Below are positions 36,597 to 47,934 of a stretch of 64,000 bases of DNA, in pieces. Positions within the stretch are counted from its first letter, which is position 1; every line of letters starts with the position of its first letter. The position numbers and the translations under genes were made by a program. Below the pieces are notes generated by a model. The model was not told where the DNA came from. It did no database searches and was given only the letters and a program-made list of their open reading frames with translations. Source of the DNA: Hippophae tibetana (taxonomy: Eukaryota; Streptophyta; Magnoliopsida; Rosales; Elaeagnaceae). The DNA is taken from NCBI GenBank assembly GCA_037013495.1, contig CM072806.1:19079001-19143000 (forward strand). Reading direction: 5' to 3'.

Positions 36597-37152
36597 GAGA
36601 GCTACAATTCTAATATGATATACAATTCTTTTATTTAGGCAATTAACGACGGTTGTTTATGTAGATTTTGGCAGAATTCGACACATTAAGCGATTTGTTT
36701 TATCCGGGCATCGCAACCTAGTTAACCCTAATATATATATATACAATAGTTTTAAATATATTTTGTGATTAATTTTTCAAAATCCATAAAAAAATTAATA
36801 TTATAAAAAATTATTTTTTAAAACATATCTTAAAAATATTAAGATACATCTAAAAAATATTAAATTAATAATTTCATAAATTGAATCAAATTTAAATACA
36901 TATTTTAACACCAAAAGTAATTTTAGATTTATGAACACGTGTTACTAAATGCATAAATGTAATTATATATATCGTAGTTATCGAAGATATACCTGAAGTA
37001 TAATTATTTAGAACTCGAGCATTCGTTTGATTTTTTTTTATAGACTTGATAAGAGGTCTAAAAACAAGTTTACAAATAAATATTTTATTCATGAAAATAA
37101 CCAACACTCGTAATCTTTCAATATAATATTAACATGAATCAAACATAGGATT

Positions 37153-37502
37153 ATCTATTAAATATTATGTATTTTTAAGTTAAATTTTTATATATCATTT
37201 AAATTAATTATAGATTAATTTTAATATTTTAAATTAAATATATCCACATGAAAAGCACGTCTTATTGGCTAGTTATTGCTAAATGTTAAACCTACTATTT
37301 ACAAAGAATTGTACTTACAAGCCAAAGAGGCAAAGAGTTCAACAGTTTAAATGGAAGAATTAAATAATTATATGTTAAGAATTAAATAGTATAAATTAAA
37401 TATTAAACCACAAAGACTTCACAATTTAGTTAATTTTTATTTATTGTAAGATTTTTAAGAGTAAAAAATCATTTATTGTTTCCATAACCAATATAATTTA
37501 AA
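37153..37502 (+). repeat. Unclassified dispersed repeat, copy 1
   Basis: It aligns over about 350 bases with 45719-46075 in the same orientation. Shared blocks include GCTAGTTATTGCTAAAT, TTAAATGGAAGAATTAAATA and TTTTTATTTATTGTAAGATT. No terminal repeats or coding frame were seen. Confidence 0.75.
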
Positions 37503-38344
37503 TGATAAATGTGAAATAAAAAGTATAATTAACCAATAAGAGCATTACAACTAATCTTCTTTGGGGTTAATAATGTCTACTATATTTATGAAAGTTTAAG
37601 AATAATATTGTAATATCCTTTTCAAAGAGCAAAATGGCTCTTTTATTGTAGAAATAGATGTTCAGATTAATATTTCCCTAATAATGAGCAATTAATTAAC
37701 AAGTTTTTAAAGTAAAGTGTATTTTTATGTATAAGTTATAAAAAAGTATGTTGAAAAACTAATCCTAAAAAAAAACTTAAAATAATTGTCAACAATATTT
37801 TAGAAATATATTTTTATACACTTCAAAATAAATCTTTTTTAAAAAATCTCCATAAATAATCTCTAACTTATATTTGTATATAATAACACATTAACAATGA
37901 CTACAAATATAAATATGATCATCTTTTTGTGTTTTTATTTATTTATCAAATTTCAATCCGATTTTATCCATATACTTTAAGGTGTTAAATAATTAACAAA
38001 TATTTGAAATATTACTTTCTAAATTATAAAAAAAAAACTAAATAAACATACGATGATCTTGATTATCGAAAAAAAGCAAAAATATCAAGTAGATGATTAT
38101 TCAAGTCAAATAGGCACAATATAATTCTCCTCTTATTAATAAAAATGGGTACTACAATTACATAGATAATAAAAATCTTAGAAGATAAAACAAAAAATCA
38201 AATCTAAAGTAAAAATAAATATGTATGTTTTTTTTAATAAACAATTCATAATAAATATATTAATTACAAAAGTATATATCTTATTACATCTCTATTAATC
38301 TAATCTAATTCCAAAAAAAAGTGAGTTAAATAAATAGAGTAAAT
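37503..38344. other. AT-rich intergenic DNA
   Basis: No gene, RNA or recognisable repeat. Confidence 0.5.
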
Positions 38345-38583
38345 TGTTGGCGTGTGTTATGGCGCATGTTGCAGCAGTGATAGACAATAATGTTTAGTGG
38401 AGCAGAGAAATGACAAACAATAATATTTAGTAGAGTAGGAAAAGTATGGGTGTGTAGCAACTGCTAGGGTTAGGGTTTTTTTCGTTTCCTTAGTATACAT
38501 ATATCATCACTCTTATACAGGAAAATATAGATAAAAAATATATGAAATATATTGATAATTAACAAAAACCATAATATTTGTCA
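38345..38583 (+). repeat. 5' LTR of copia-2
   Basis: It starts TGTTGGCGTGTG and ends TTTGTCA. It aligns with the copia-1 5' LTR, sharing AGACAATAAT, TTTAGTGGAG and TTTCCTTAGTATACATATAT. Confidence 0.85.
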
Positions 38584-38595
38584 TGGTATTAGAGC
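38584..38595 (+). other. Primer binding site of copia-2
   Basis: TGGTATTAGAGC directly follows the LTR; one mismatch to the initiator methionine tRNA site. Confidence 0.85.
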
Positions 38596-38755
38596 AAATT
38601 ATTGCTACTTAATGGAATAAGATAGCTACCTGCTACGCTGGTTTTTGTTCTTCTTGACACTAGTTTGATCTGGTGTGCTAGTTTAACTAGTTTGGCCGAT
38701 CTGGTTTGGATGATCTAGGTTTTGCTGGGATCTGGGGTGGCCGTTCTGGTTTATT

Positions 38756-38960
38756 CGTTGGAATCCTACCGTTCTAGCTGCTCATTGGAGCCATCACAGT
38801 CTCTCTACGTTCCAATTTTGTCTGTCGTAGCTAGTTGGGTCCAACGCTGGTTGCTTTTTGGGGCCATCGTAGTTTCTATGTTCCAGTTCTATCTGTCGTA
38901 GTTGTTAGGTCCAACGTGGCTCGCTCGTTGGAGTCGTACCATTCTAGCTGCCGATGTGTG
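38756..38960 (+). repeat. Leader tandem repeat of copia-2
   Basis: A unit of about 115 bases (TCGTTGGA-TCCTACCGTTCTAGCTG ... GTTCCAATTTTGTCTGTCGTAG) recurs imperfectly. It lies in the untranslated leader and differs from the copia-1 leader repeats. Confidence 0.6.
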
Positions 38961-39234
38961 TCGGCTTTATAATCCACCAAAAATACATATTTTCTAGATA
39001 AAATTGTCATTTTTGAAAAGAAACAGAATGCGACTTGGAATTTCAGGCTAGAGTTCGCATGTGTTCTCTCTGTGTCTCTCTCCAAAGAGAAGAAAACACT
39101 TGAAATGCAGCGATAAACGGCACTGAGGTTGCATTTTTTGTAACTATGTGTGAGGTCACATATTGTTTATTTGTGTTTATTTGGGTGGTGTACGGACTCT
39201 CACATAATTGATAGATTTCAAGGTATAATCTAAA

Positions 39235-42200
39235 GATTTAACCACCAATTTCATACTAAACGATTTGACTACAAAAATGACTGAGGTTCTAATTAGAGCT
39301 CAGACCGCTTCACAACCACCGTTAACTGAAGCGTTGACTACCCCTATTAGTATCAAGTTGGGAGGATTGAACTCTGCCTTATGGTCCCAGGTGGTGGAGA
39401 TGTATATCTATAGTAAGGACAAACTGGGATATATTAATATGGACTTTCATCAACCTGTCGAAATCGACCCCTCATTCAGGAGATGGCGCATTGAAAATGC
39501 CATTGTCAAGGGATGGTTGATCAATTCGATGGACCCTTCCTTGATTGCAAATTTTATCTGGTTCCCAACTGCAAAACAAGTTTGGGATTTTGTTACTACT
39601 AACCCAATGGAGTGTGCGATTGACATACAAAAATACAAATTCATTGTACAGGAAGATCGAGTTTAGACCTTCCTCGATGGACTCAATGATAGACTAGATA
39701 AAAATCGAAGTGATGTGCTTCAAATCAAACTATTCCCTATGGTGGAATAGGCCTATGGATTCATCCGTATGGAAGAGTTCAGGCAGACCGTGATGATCAC
39801 GGGTGCATATACGACTCCCAGAGCAGTTATAGCTTTCAAAGGACACTATAATCCGATACCACCAAAACCAGGAACTCTTTCTTTGGGTAGCAAGAAATCC
39901 ACAAGAAATTCACCTTTTGTTAACATAAAATGTACCCATTGTGGCAACTCCAAACATACCCATGAAAACTACTTCAAACTACATGGGTATTCAGATTGGT
40001 ACAATGATCTTCAAGCACGGAAGAAAAGGGAAACCATTGGGAGAGCTGATGTGGCTACCAATAATGCATCATTATCCCTTATTCCTTAGGCCGAATCTTC
40101 CTAGGATCCAGGTACTTCAAGTAAAGCATTTCACATATCTACTCATAATGAACTTGAGGATTGGATTCTCGACTCTGAAGCTACAGATCATATGACATTT
40201 GACCCAAAAGATCTCCCTAATACAACCCAGCCGAGATGGAGCTGTGTTTCCAATGCCAATGGGGTCACTTATCTAGTTACAAGGGCTGGAACAGTGACTT
40301 TATCTCCTTCATTATCATTATCTAATACATTACTTGTACCCTCTCTTTCACACAGACTCATGTATGTAAGTCAAGTTACTTTAGATCTTAATTGTGTAGT
40401 ATTGATATATTCTACCTTGTCTTCTATAGGATATTCTCACCAAGGAGATCATTGGGTGTGGTACAAAGAAAAGAGGTTTATATTATGTGGATGACCTCAG
40501 TTCAAGAAGAGCCAATCACATGCAACACACGGTTAGTAACAAGAAGCGAAAATTTTGGTTATGTCATCATCGATTTGGGCATCCATCATTTGGGTATTTA
40601 AGGCAATAACTACCTAGTTTATTTTCAAATGTCACACACTTAGATTTCAAAAGTGATACTTGTATCTTAGCCAAAAGTCATAGGGCGTTTTATCCTATGA
40701 ACATGCATAAAAGTATGATTCCTTTTGTTTAGTACATTATGATGTTTGGAGACCTTCCCCAGTCACTATGTCGTTGGGTCATCATTGGTTTGTAACTTTT
40801 GTTGATGATTGTACACGAATGACATGGCTTTACCTTTTCAAACATAAATATGAAGTATTTTCTACGTTTCACTCGTTTCACACCATGATTTTGACACAAT
40901 TTTCTTAAAAAATTAAGATCCTTAGGTATGATAATGGGGGGAGTATGTTAATCAATAATTTCCGACATACTTGGATAACCATAGTATTCTCCATGAAACC
41001 TGGTGTTCACAAACCCCATAACAGAATGGGACTTCAGAGAGGAAGAATAGGCATATTTTAGAAACTACCCATGCCTTACTAATTAGTGCACATATGCCTA
41101 GTAGATACTGAAATGATGTTGTTACTACAACTGTGTATCTACTGAATCGTATGCCCACAAAACCTTACAATTTTAGACTCCATTAAAGGTGTTATCTTAT
41201 CATGTTCCCTTGCCTACTATTTTGATGCTGTTGCCCCGAATTTTTGGATGTGTTGTTTTTTTCCACCTCCATAAAAATCAACGAACTAAGTTGGATCCAT
41301 GTGCTATCCGATGTGTATTCTTGGGGTATGCCGTTAAAAAAAAGGATACCGGTGCTACGATCCTATTATTAAAAGAACCTACATTACCATGGATGTCACT
41401 TTCCTAGAATCTGAATGTTTTCCCATCACTAGTATCCAATTTCTCTCTTTAGGGGGAGAGTTATGGTGAAGAACGAAATTGGCTTAATGTTGAAGTGTTA
41501 TCGATACTCTCTAAACATAGAAGAACAAAAATCCAAGTGTCCAATAGCTAATTATGTATCTACTCAAGGGTAATTAGAACCTATTAGGACATTTGCACAA
41601 ACACTCTCCTCATAGGTGTTAAGCGAGTTACCTTAAGGAAGGAAGATGGTAGGATGCAAGTGGATTTTCTCCATTAAGACAAGTTAGTTGATCGATATAA
41701 GGCGAGGCTAGTAGCAAAAGGGTATACACAAAAACATGGTATAGATTATCAAGAAACCTTCTCACCTATGACTAAACTAAAAATTGTTAGAGTTTTGTTA
41801 TCTCTTACATCAAATTTAGATTGGTCATTACACCAACTTGACGTAAAAATGTCTTCTTTCATTGTGATCTTGAAGAAGAGATTTACATGGATATCCCACC
41901 GAGATATACTATTACATCAGGAAAAGAAACTGTATGTAGATTACAACGAGCATTGTATGGACTAAAACAATCACATCGAGCATGGTTTGGTAGGTTGAGT
42001 TTAGCAATGAGAAAATATGGGTTTCAACAAAGCAACTCTAACCACAATCTCTTCCTAAAATATCGACTGAGAAAAATAACAGCCCTTATAGTCTATGTAG
42101 ACGACATGATCATTACAAGGGATGATAAAAAAGAAATCTCTAGGCTACAAGAACAACTGTCAAATGAGTTTGAAATGAAGAACTTAGGAGGGCTCAAATA

Positions 42201-42588
42201 CTTCTTAGGCATTGAGGTAACAAGATCAAAACAAGGAATATTTCTTTCCCAAAGGAAATATACTCTAGACCTACTAGCAAAGGCATGATTACTAGATTGT
42301 AAACATGTCGATATTCCAATGGTCCAAAATCATAAACTTGGAGAATATGTGAACCAAGTACTAGCAGATAAACAGAGATATCAACGGTTAGTGGGTAAAC
42401 ACATATTTATCTCATACTCGACCTGATATTGCTTATGCTGTGAGTGTCGTGAATCAGTTGATGCACTACCCAAGTGAAGACCATATGGATGCTGTCATGC
42501 GAATACTTCATTATTTAAAATCCTCCCCTAGAAAATGACTTATGTTTTCAAAGAATGGTCAATTGAAATTCGTTGGATATACAGATTC
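39235..42588 (+). pseudogene. copia-2 gag-pol relic
   Basis: Readable blocks in order are: gag (KLGG, LWSQVVEMYI); zinc knuckle CTHCGNSKHTHENYF, in which the last cysteine is Tyr; an integrase with FVDDCTRMTWL; reverse transcriptase IVYVDDMIITRDDKKEISRL; the start of RNase H. Protease DSGA reads DSEA. Frames shift repeatedly. Where copia-1 has its first two stops, this copy keeps CAA and CGA, giving the ancestral reading. Confidence 0.9.
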
Positions 42589-42759
42589 GTTGCTTATCAT
42601 TAGAGAATATGAAAATCATATTTTTTTATTATTTTCAAATTTTGCTTCAAACCTCCAGTCTTATTTCTCATAATCACAAAGAACATACACAACAAAAACA
42701 ACTAAGCCTCCCTTTGAAGATCACATATAACATACCATTCACAACACCAATACTTAACC

Positions 42760-43486
42760 CTTGACATCGTATCTTGATATATGGAGATTTTTCTTTGTTC
42801 AAATAAAAGGAAATAATAAAATCCTTATTGTATTACCAATATAAACATTCATTTAAATAAATAGATTGATCCTGAATAATCAAATTTAAAGAACTATTAT
42901 AAATAGTATTAATTGTTTCACTAGATTCAACCCAATTTTCTTGTTTGTATATTCTAAATTCGATAGTACAAAACCCTAGTTTTTGTGCTATTGTATAAAT
43001 TTCTACAAACCTCGTTGAACAACAAGACGATGAAGATGATGATGAATAATTTGGTTAACAATCAACGAGATCAACGGCTAAACCTACAACCATGAATTTA
43101 CTTGGCTTTGGGTATAAAGGAATAATTTTACATATTTTTGTGATAGGGTTTAAAAGGTATATATGTTTTCTACCAATTACCTAATGGAGAAGAAGACCAT
43201 TACAACAACTTAAGACTCTTGTTTCCTCAGGCAATATCTCATGTATTTCATGATACTTGACATCAAGAAATAAGTTGACAAATAATTTTAGGTATACATA
43301 CTTAGTAATTTGAAGAATGGAAGAGTAGTGTATGGATTGAGAAAATTGATGAGTGTGTTTCTTTGGAAAGCTAGGGTTAGATATTATAGAGTTGAAACGC
43401 TTCTTCAACAACTTGCATCGAATAACATATTTCAAAGGCATTCGTATAAATATTTCTTCTATAATTTCTTCTGGTAGGTTTTCCAT
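42760..43486 (-). pseudogene. F-box protein pseudogene
   Basis: From ATG at 43486 the frame encodes an F-box (MENLPEEIIEEIFIRMPLKY, then RCKLLKKRFNSIISNPSF), the conserved SCCNGLLLH, and LLNPITK. It then gives FVEIYTIAQKLGF, ENWVESSETI and an SIYLNECLYW-type F-box-associated region. Three in-frame stops (TAG at 43181, then two TAA) break an otherwise continuous frame. Family members serve as substrate receptors of SCF ubiquitin ligases. It ends next to the truncated copia-2, which may have removed its 3' part. It is probably not functional. Confidence 0.85.
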
Positions 43487-43993
43487 TAATTGAAGTTGAT
43501 TGGGAACTATTCGATCTTCTTCCTTGATCTTCGTAACTCTTTGGACTCTTTGTTGGTTTGTAATGTATGTGTTATAGTGATTATTCGTAATTTATATTAA
43601 TAGTGGGAATATCACATTATTAATCCTAATCGAATTATAATTATCGGTCCTAATACATATCTTAACAAATTAATACTAGCATCCTATGTTGTTCACTAAT
43701 CTATTATTTTAAGTTTGCTATTTTATTAGTACTATAATTTTATTTTATTTTGGACACCTTTTTTGCTAAAAATTTTGAGATGGTATTTTGTAGCATATAT
43801 TCAATTTTAAAAAAAAGTTATCAATTTGATGTAATTTTTTTATTTAATTAGATATTTTTCATATGTACGATAATACATGTATGATATTTAAAGGTATTTT
43901 TGGATAATCATTTAATTGATTATCTTAAAATATTCTCTAAAAATCCTTTAATTAATTTATTATATAAAAATATCTTTGAATATCGAAAGTGCA

Positions 43994-44230
43994 CACTACT
44001 ACAAAAATTACATATGGCCTCGGTTTTCAACCGTGACCATATATCTATGGCCACGGTTATAAGAACCGAGGCCTAAGTGAGAGAAACCATAGGTGCCCCT
44101 ATAGCCTCGATTTTCTAATAACTAAGGCCATAAGTACACCCTATGGCCTCAGTTTTTCCAATAACCGAGGCCATAAGTATCCTTATGACCTCGATTTTCT
44201 AATAACCGAGGCCATAGGGTGTACATAAAT
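43994..44230 (+). mobile_element. Terminus of a second CACTA family with GGCCTCGGTT subterminal repeats
   Basis: CACTACTACAAAAATTAC at 43994 is the same terminal motif as the element at 29003, but the subterminal DNA is different. It has about six alternating copies of CTATGGCCTCGGTTTTC and AACCGAGGCCATA, forming potential hairpins. The opposite terminus was not found downstream, so the size is unknown. Confidence 0.75.
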
Positions 44231-45718
44231 TAAAAAAAATACAATTAATAATTACAATATTAAAAATTTATAAATTACAATCAATTTATTAAAAACAATA
44301 TTAAAAATCATATTATATTAAAATTAAAAGTATAATTACATTCGAGAGTTTATTATACACTAAAACATAACAAAAACGTACTATTAAAAATTGACTTTTT
44401 ATTATTAATTACAAGCATAAATATGCTACAAAAACGATTATAATGATAATTCTTGCTTTTTAACTGGTTGAAAAATCTCTCTCAAATCTTTCTTGACTCC
44501 ATCTTCTGCAAATGTATATTTGATTACATCTTTGGCCAATTGAAATATTTCTTTCCTACCTGAATCACCTGCAATATTAAGCAAGAATAATAATAAAATG
44601 AATTGTAATTATAGAAACATAATAAATGTCCTCAAGTTTACCAGCGCACCAACGCAGTACACCAACGTAGCACACAAGCACTAGTGCAGCACAGCACACC
44701 AGCGTAGCGCACCAACACCAACACCAGCGCAACACACCAGCATAGCGCACCAACACCAACTCAAGCGTAGCGAACCAACACCATGGGAATTGCTTAACAA
44801 GTAACAATATTTTTTCAGAGAGATCACATTCGACAACAAACAACAAAGAAGAAGCAACTAGAAAAATAACATAAGCATGTAGTACTGCAACCAAATTGTT
44901 AAATGAATTTGAGAATATTAGATACTAACAACTCTTCAGTGGAATAATTGTTAAGTTCATTGGATTTAAGTCGAAGAAAAGTTTCTCCACTTGAAACTAA
45001 TTATAGTAATAATGTAAATGGAAGTTGGAGACATATATTACTAAAACAATAATTGATTATATGTATTAATTATATATTAGTGGGAGGAATTAAAAAGGAA
45101 AACCAAAAGACTCCTAAAATAATATATTCTATGTGAATAATTTATAAATTATTTTTGAGTGAAAATTTAAAATGACAAAATTAAATGACCCATAATCATT
45201 ATAATAATTGTCTATTATTAGGAATTATAAGACAAAACCAAAAACATTATAAATATGTGTTAAATTTAATTTCTTTTGTAAATTATATGTAGGTTAAATA
45301 TAATTAATTATATGTTTTACTTATTAATATATATATATATATATAAGAGAAGCATAATGATACCAAAGTAGTTATCTATTTTATATTTTACTTTAAAATT
45401 TATTTTGTATTTATCTATCCAAGCATATAATTACTTTGATAAATATAAAATATAAGTGTTTAAGCAAAAAAAATAAGCTTTATTTAATTAAAAAATTTAA
45501 ATTTATGAAATTCATTGAATTTTATTATTATTGATTATGATTCTATATGTCTTATTAGGAAGTGAATCATTGTACATATTTTTGTTTTATCTTATTATTA
45601 ACTCACTACTTTGATTTTGGATTTTTTTTTACTTCATGTATTTTTAACCTTTTGATTTAATAATTTCACAAAATCAAAAGAAGTGAAATCTGTAAACTTA
45701 AGAATGTAAAAAAAAAGA
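44231..45718. other. Non-coding or possible CACTA interior
   Basis: On the minus strand at about 44455-44580 an open segment after a TTGCAG acceptor reads GRKEIFQLAKDVIKYTFAED and so on to a stop. It could be a last exon of a gene in the CACTA element or a captured host exon, but I do not recognise it. The rest is AT-rich, with (AT)n at 45328-45345. Confidence 0.4.
44640..44790 (+). repeat. GC-richer degenerate minisatellite
   Basis: Repeats of CACCAGCGTAGCG / CACCAACACCAA stand out from the AT-rich surroundings. A minus-strand frame across it gives only Cys/Trp/Leu repetition, which is not a credible protein. Confidence 0.7.
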
Positions 45719-46075
45719 CTATCTATTAAAATCTACTAATTTTTAAATTAAATTTTAATATGTCATTTAATTAATTTATCATGATTAATTATAATATTTT
45801 AAATTAAATATTTTTCAAATAAAACACACGTCTTATTTATTAGCTAGTTATTGCTAAATATTAAAACCACAAGTTATAAAGAGCTGCATGTATAAGCCAA
45901 TTAAGGAGTTCAAACGCTTAAATGGAAGAATTAAATAATTGTACGTAACATGAATTAGGTTGCATAAATTAAATATTAAAACTCAAAAAGTTCACAATTT
46001 AATTAGTTTTTATTTATTGTAAGATTTTTAATAATTAAAATCAAACTAATTTATTGTAGCGTAACCAATGTAATT
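45719..46075 (+). repeat. Unclassified dispersed repeat, copy 2
   Basis: Partner of 37153-37502, same orientation, similar over its whole length with scattered indels. Confidence 0.75.
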
Positions 46076-46141
46076 TTATTCGTTATATATATATAATTAC
46101 AAGATTCAAAAATAATCTGACTACGGAGGTTTAGAGGAAAT

Positions 46142-46480
46142 TGATTAAATTAAATTGAGAGATCTCTCTATATAATCATTTAGAACCCAGAAAGATAAAG
46201 CATCAGCAGTCCTATTACAATTCCTTGGAATCCCAATGCATTGTTTTGCTTTGCTTGCCAGGAGATTTTTTAGAAGAACAATTGATTCATCTAGAAATTG
46301 TTTTGCTTGCCAGGAGATTTGATCATTCATTCCCGTGGTATAGTTGATAATGTTAATACTAGCCCCTTCAATTGCCACATTGTTGAAGCCCAATGGATTG
46401 ACCATTCCTGTTGCCTAGGATAAGGCCCTTGCTTCTGCAATTCTAGCAGAATTAATCTACTTCAAGTATTTTGCCCCAAG
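46142..46480 (-). pseudogene. RNase H-like (RVT_3) domain relic, probably LINE-derived
   Basis: The minus strand reads AEARALS, a stop, then NVAIEGASINIINYTTG, ILLLKNLL-like helices and CIGIPRNCNRTADALSFWVL. The order AEA-AL, an acidic strand (here EGAS for ESDS), then PR--N--AD-LS is the fold of the RNase H-like domain at the end of plant non-LTR elements. An in-frame TAG breaks it. No reverse transcriptase was found beside it. Confidence 0.6.
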
Positions 46481-47934
46481 CTCTAAACATTTCTCCATGA
46501 AAATTTGTAGCAATTACTTCAATTCTAGAAATGTGATTTTTTATTATTGACATTCACATTGAATTTGATAGTTTGAGCAAGAGGTTTTATTCAATGAACA
46601 TCTCTTAAGAGAGTAGACTCTGACAGGTGTTGGCAGATGCAATAAGAAATCCTAATTAAGTTTACACCTAATTTTCATTCTAACTTCTCAACAAAATATA
46701 TTATTAATATACAAAATAAGTGTCACTAAAAATTATAATTAGATTTGTTGTTAGCATCTAGATAAATAAAAGACTTAGGAAATGTTATGACATTTCACCA
46801 CAAAATCATTGTATGTATTAGTGATACAAGAAGTTATACTATTAGCTACGAGACCCTCTTAATAAATATAGAAACAGTAAAATTCTATGCGACCAACTTT
46901 ATCTAACTAAGCAACTCAAGCACAATATCACCTCTATTGCATTCAAAGTAAACCAGTCTAAGAAAGAGTAACAACACAAATTGAGTCGGATTTCAGCCAA
47001 AGTTTCCTCCATTGAAAATTAACAACATACATCACCGTGTGAATAATCGATACAAATTTTACCTCAAAAATATATAAGATCCTAAGCAAAATGTAGAAAC
47101 ATCCTTTAATAAATGATCTTAAGGTGCGAAAACACCTTATATCTAAACATGTTTGGCAATCCAAAAGCAACACCAATTATATGAACTTTTATCTACCTCG
47201 AAGGTGTCACCCTCTAAATGATTCCTACAAATCGTACATACAATATAAAAATAACAAAAAAAAAATGCGTGTAAGAGTTTTTCTTTATTAAGTAGGTTTT
47301 ATATCCATAACATATGAGATAAGTTCTAAAAATATTCAAAGTGTTTTAGTTGCAATTATCCCAAAACTTCATAGATAACTGTAAAAATATGTGTAAATAA
47401 TATTGTTTATTTTTTTAACATAATTGTATAAATTTTGAGCATTTTTAAAACTTATCTCATGTTTTACGTAATCAACTTCTTCTTCTTTTTTATTTTTTAA
47501 ATAAGACATACGGTATCGTTAACGACAATCATAAACTTTCAATTAAAAATAATAATAATAATAATAACAATCGTAAACAAGTTTCAACGTACGTAGGGAA
47601 AACCTTAATTAAGTAATACAAATAAAGGGCAATGTCGAAGATCAACTGCCACATGTTTCCTCTCCGTAATTAGAAAAAACTACCACATTCAGCCACTTTA
47701 ACGTTCGTTTACTCATTCCTTCTTTCTTCTTTCTTCTTTCTCATCGTTTGTTTGGATACAGATCTAGTTCTCCTTATTTCTCTGCACATGCATTCTTTAC
47801 ATTTTTCCCCTCCTCAACAATCTCGTTAGAAATTAACTTTTAATGAAGGAACTGTTTAATACTGGAGCTGTGTAGAACAATATCATCATTGGGTTCTAAT
47901 TATCTACAGTTTTTTGGGCATTGGTACATTGTGA
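46481..47934. other. MLO upstream region
   Basis: AT-rich, with (AAT)n near 47548-47568. A pyrimidine-rich tract TTCCTTCTTTCTTCTTTC at about 47718 and a GGATACAG|ATC junction lie in the probable 5' UTR. No confident TATA box. Confidence 0.45.

Larger units (their letters stand above)
38345..42588 (+). mobile_element. Old 3'-truncated relative of copia-1 (copia-2)
   Basis: A 239-base 5' LTR, PBS, leader, gag and pol follow the same plan as copia-1 with high similarity in the coding part. It stops abruptly after the RNase H motif GYTDS near 42588, with no PPT or 3' LTR. Frameshifts, stops and a deletion across the integrase/RT linker (about 41520-41640) show long decay. Confidence 0.9.

Noticed and set aside
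44577..44894. 105-codon frame with a hydrophobic start
   Set aside because: Its second half is a translated minisatellite (Cys/Trp/Leu repetition) and no family resemblance is seen.
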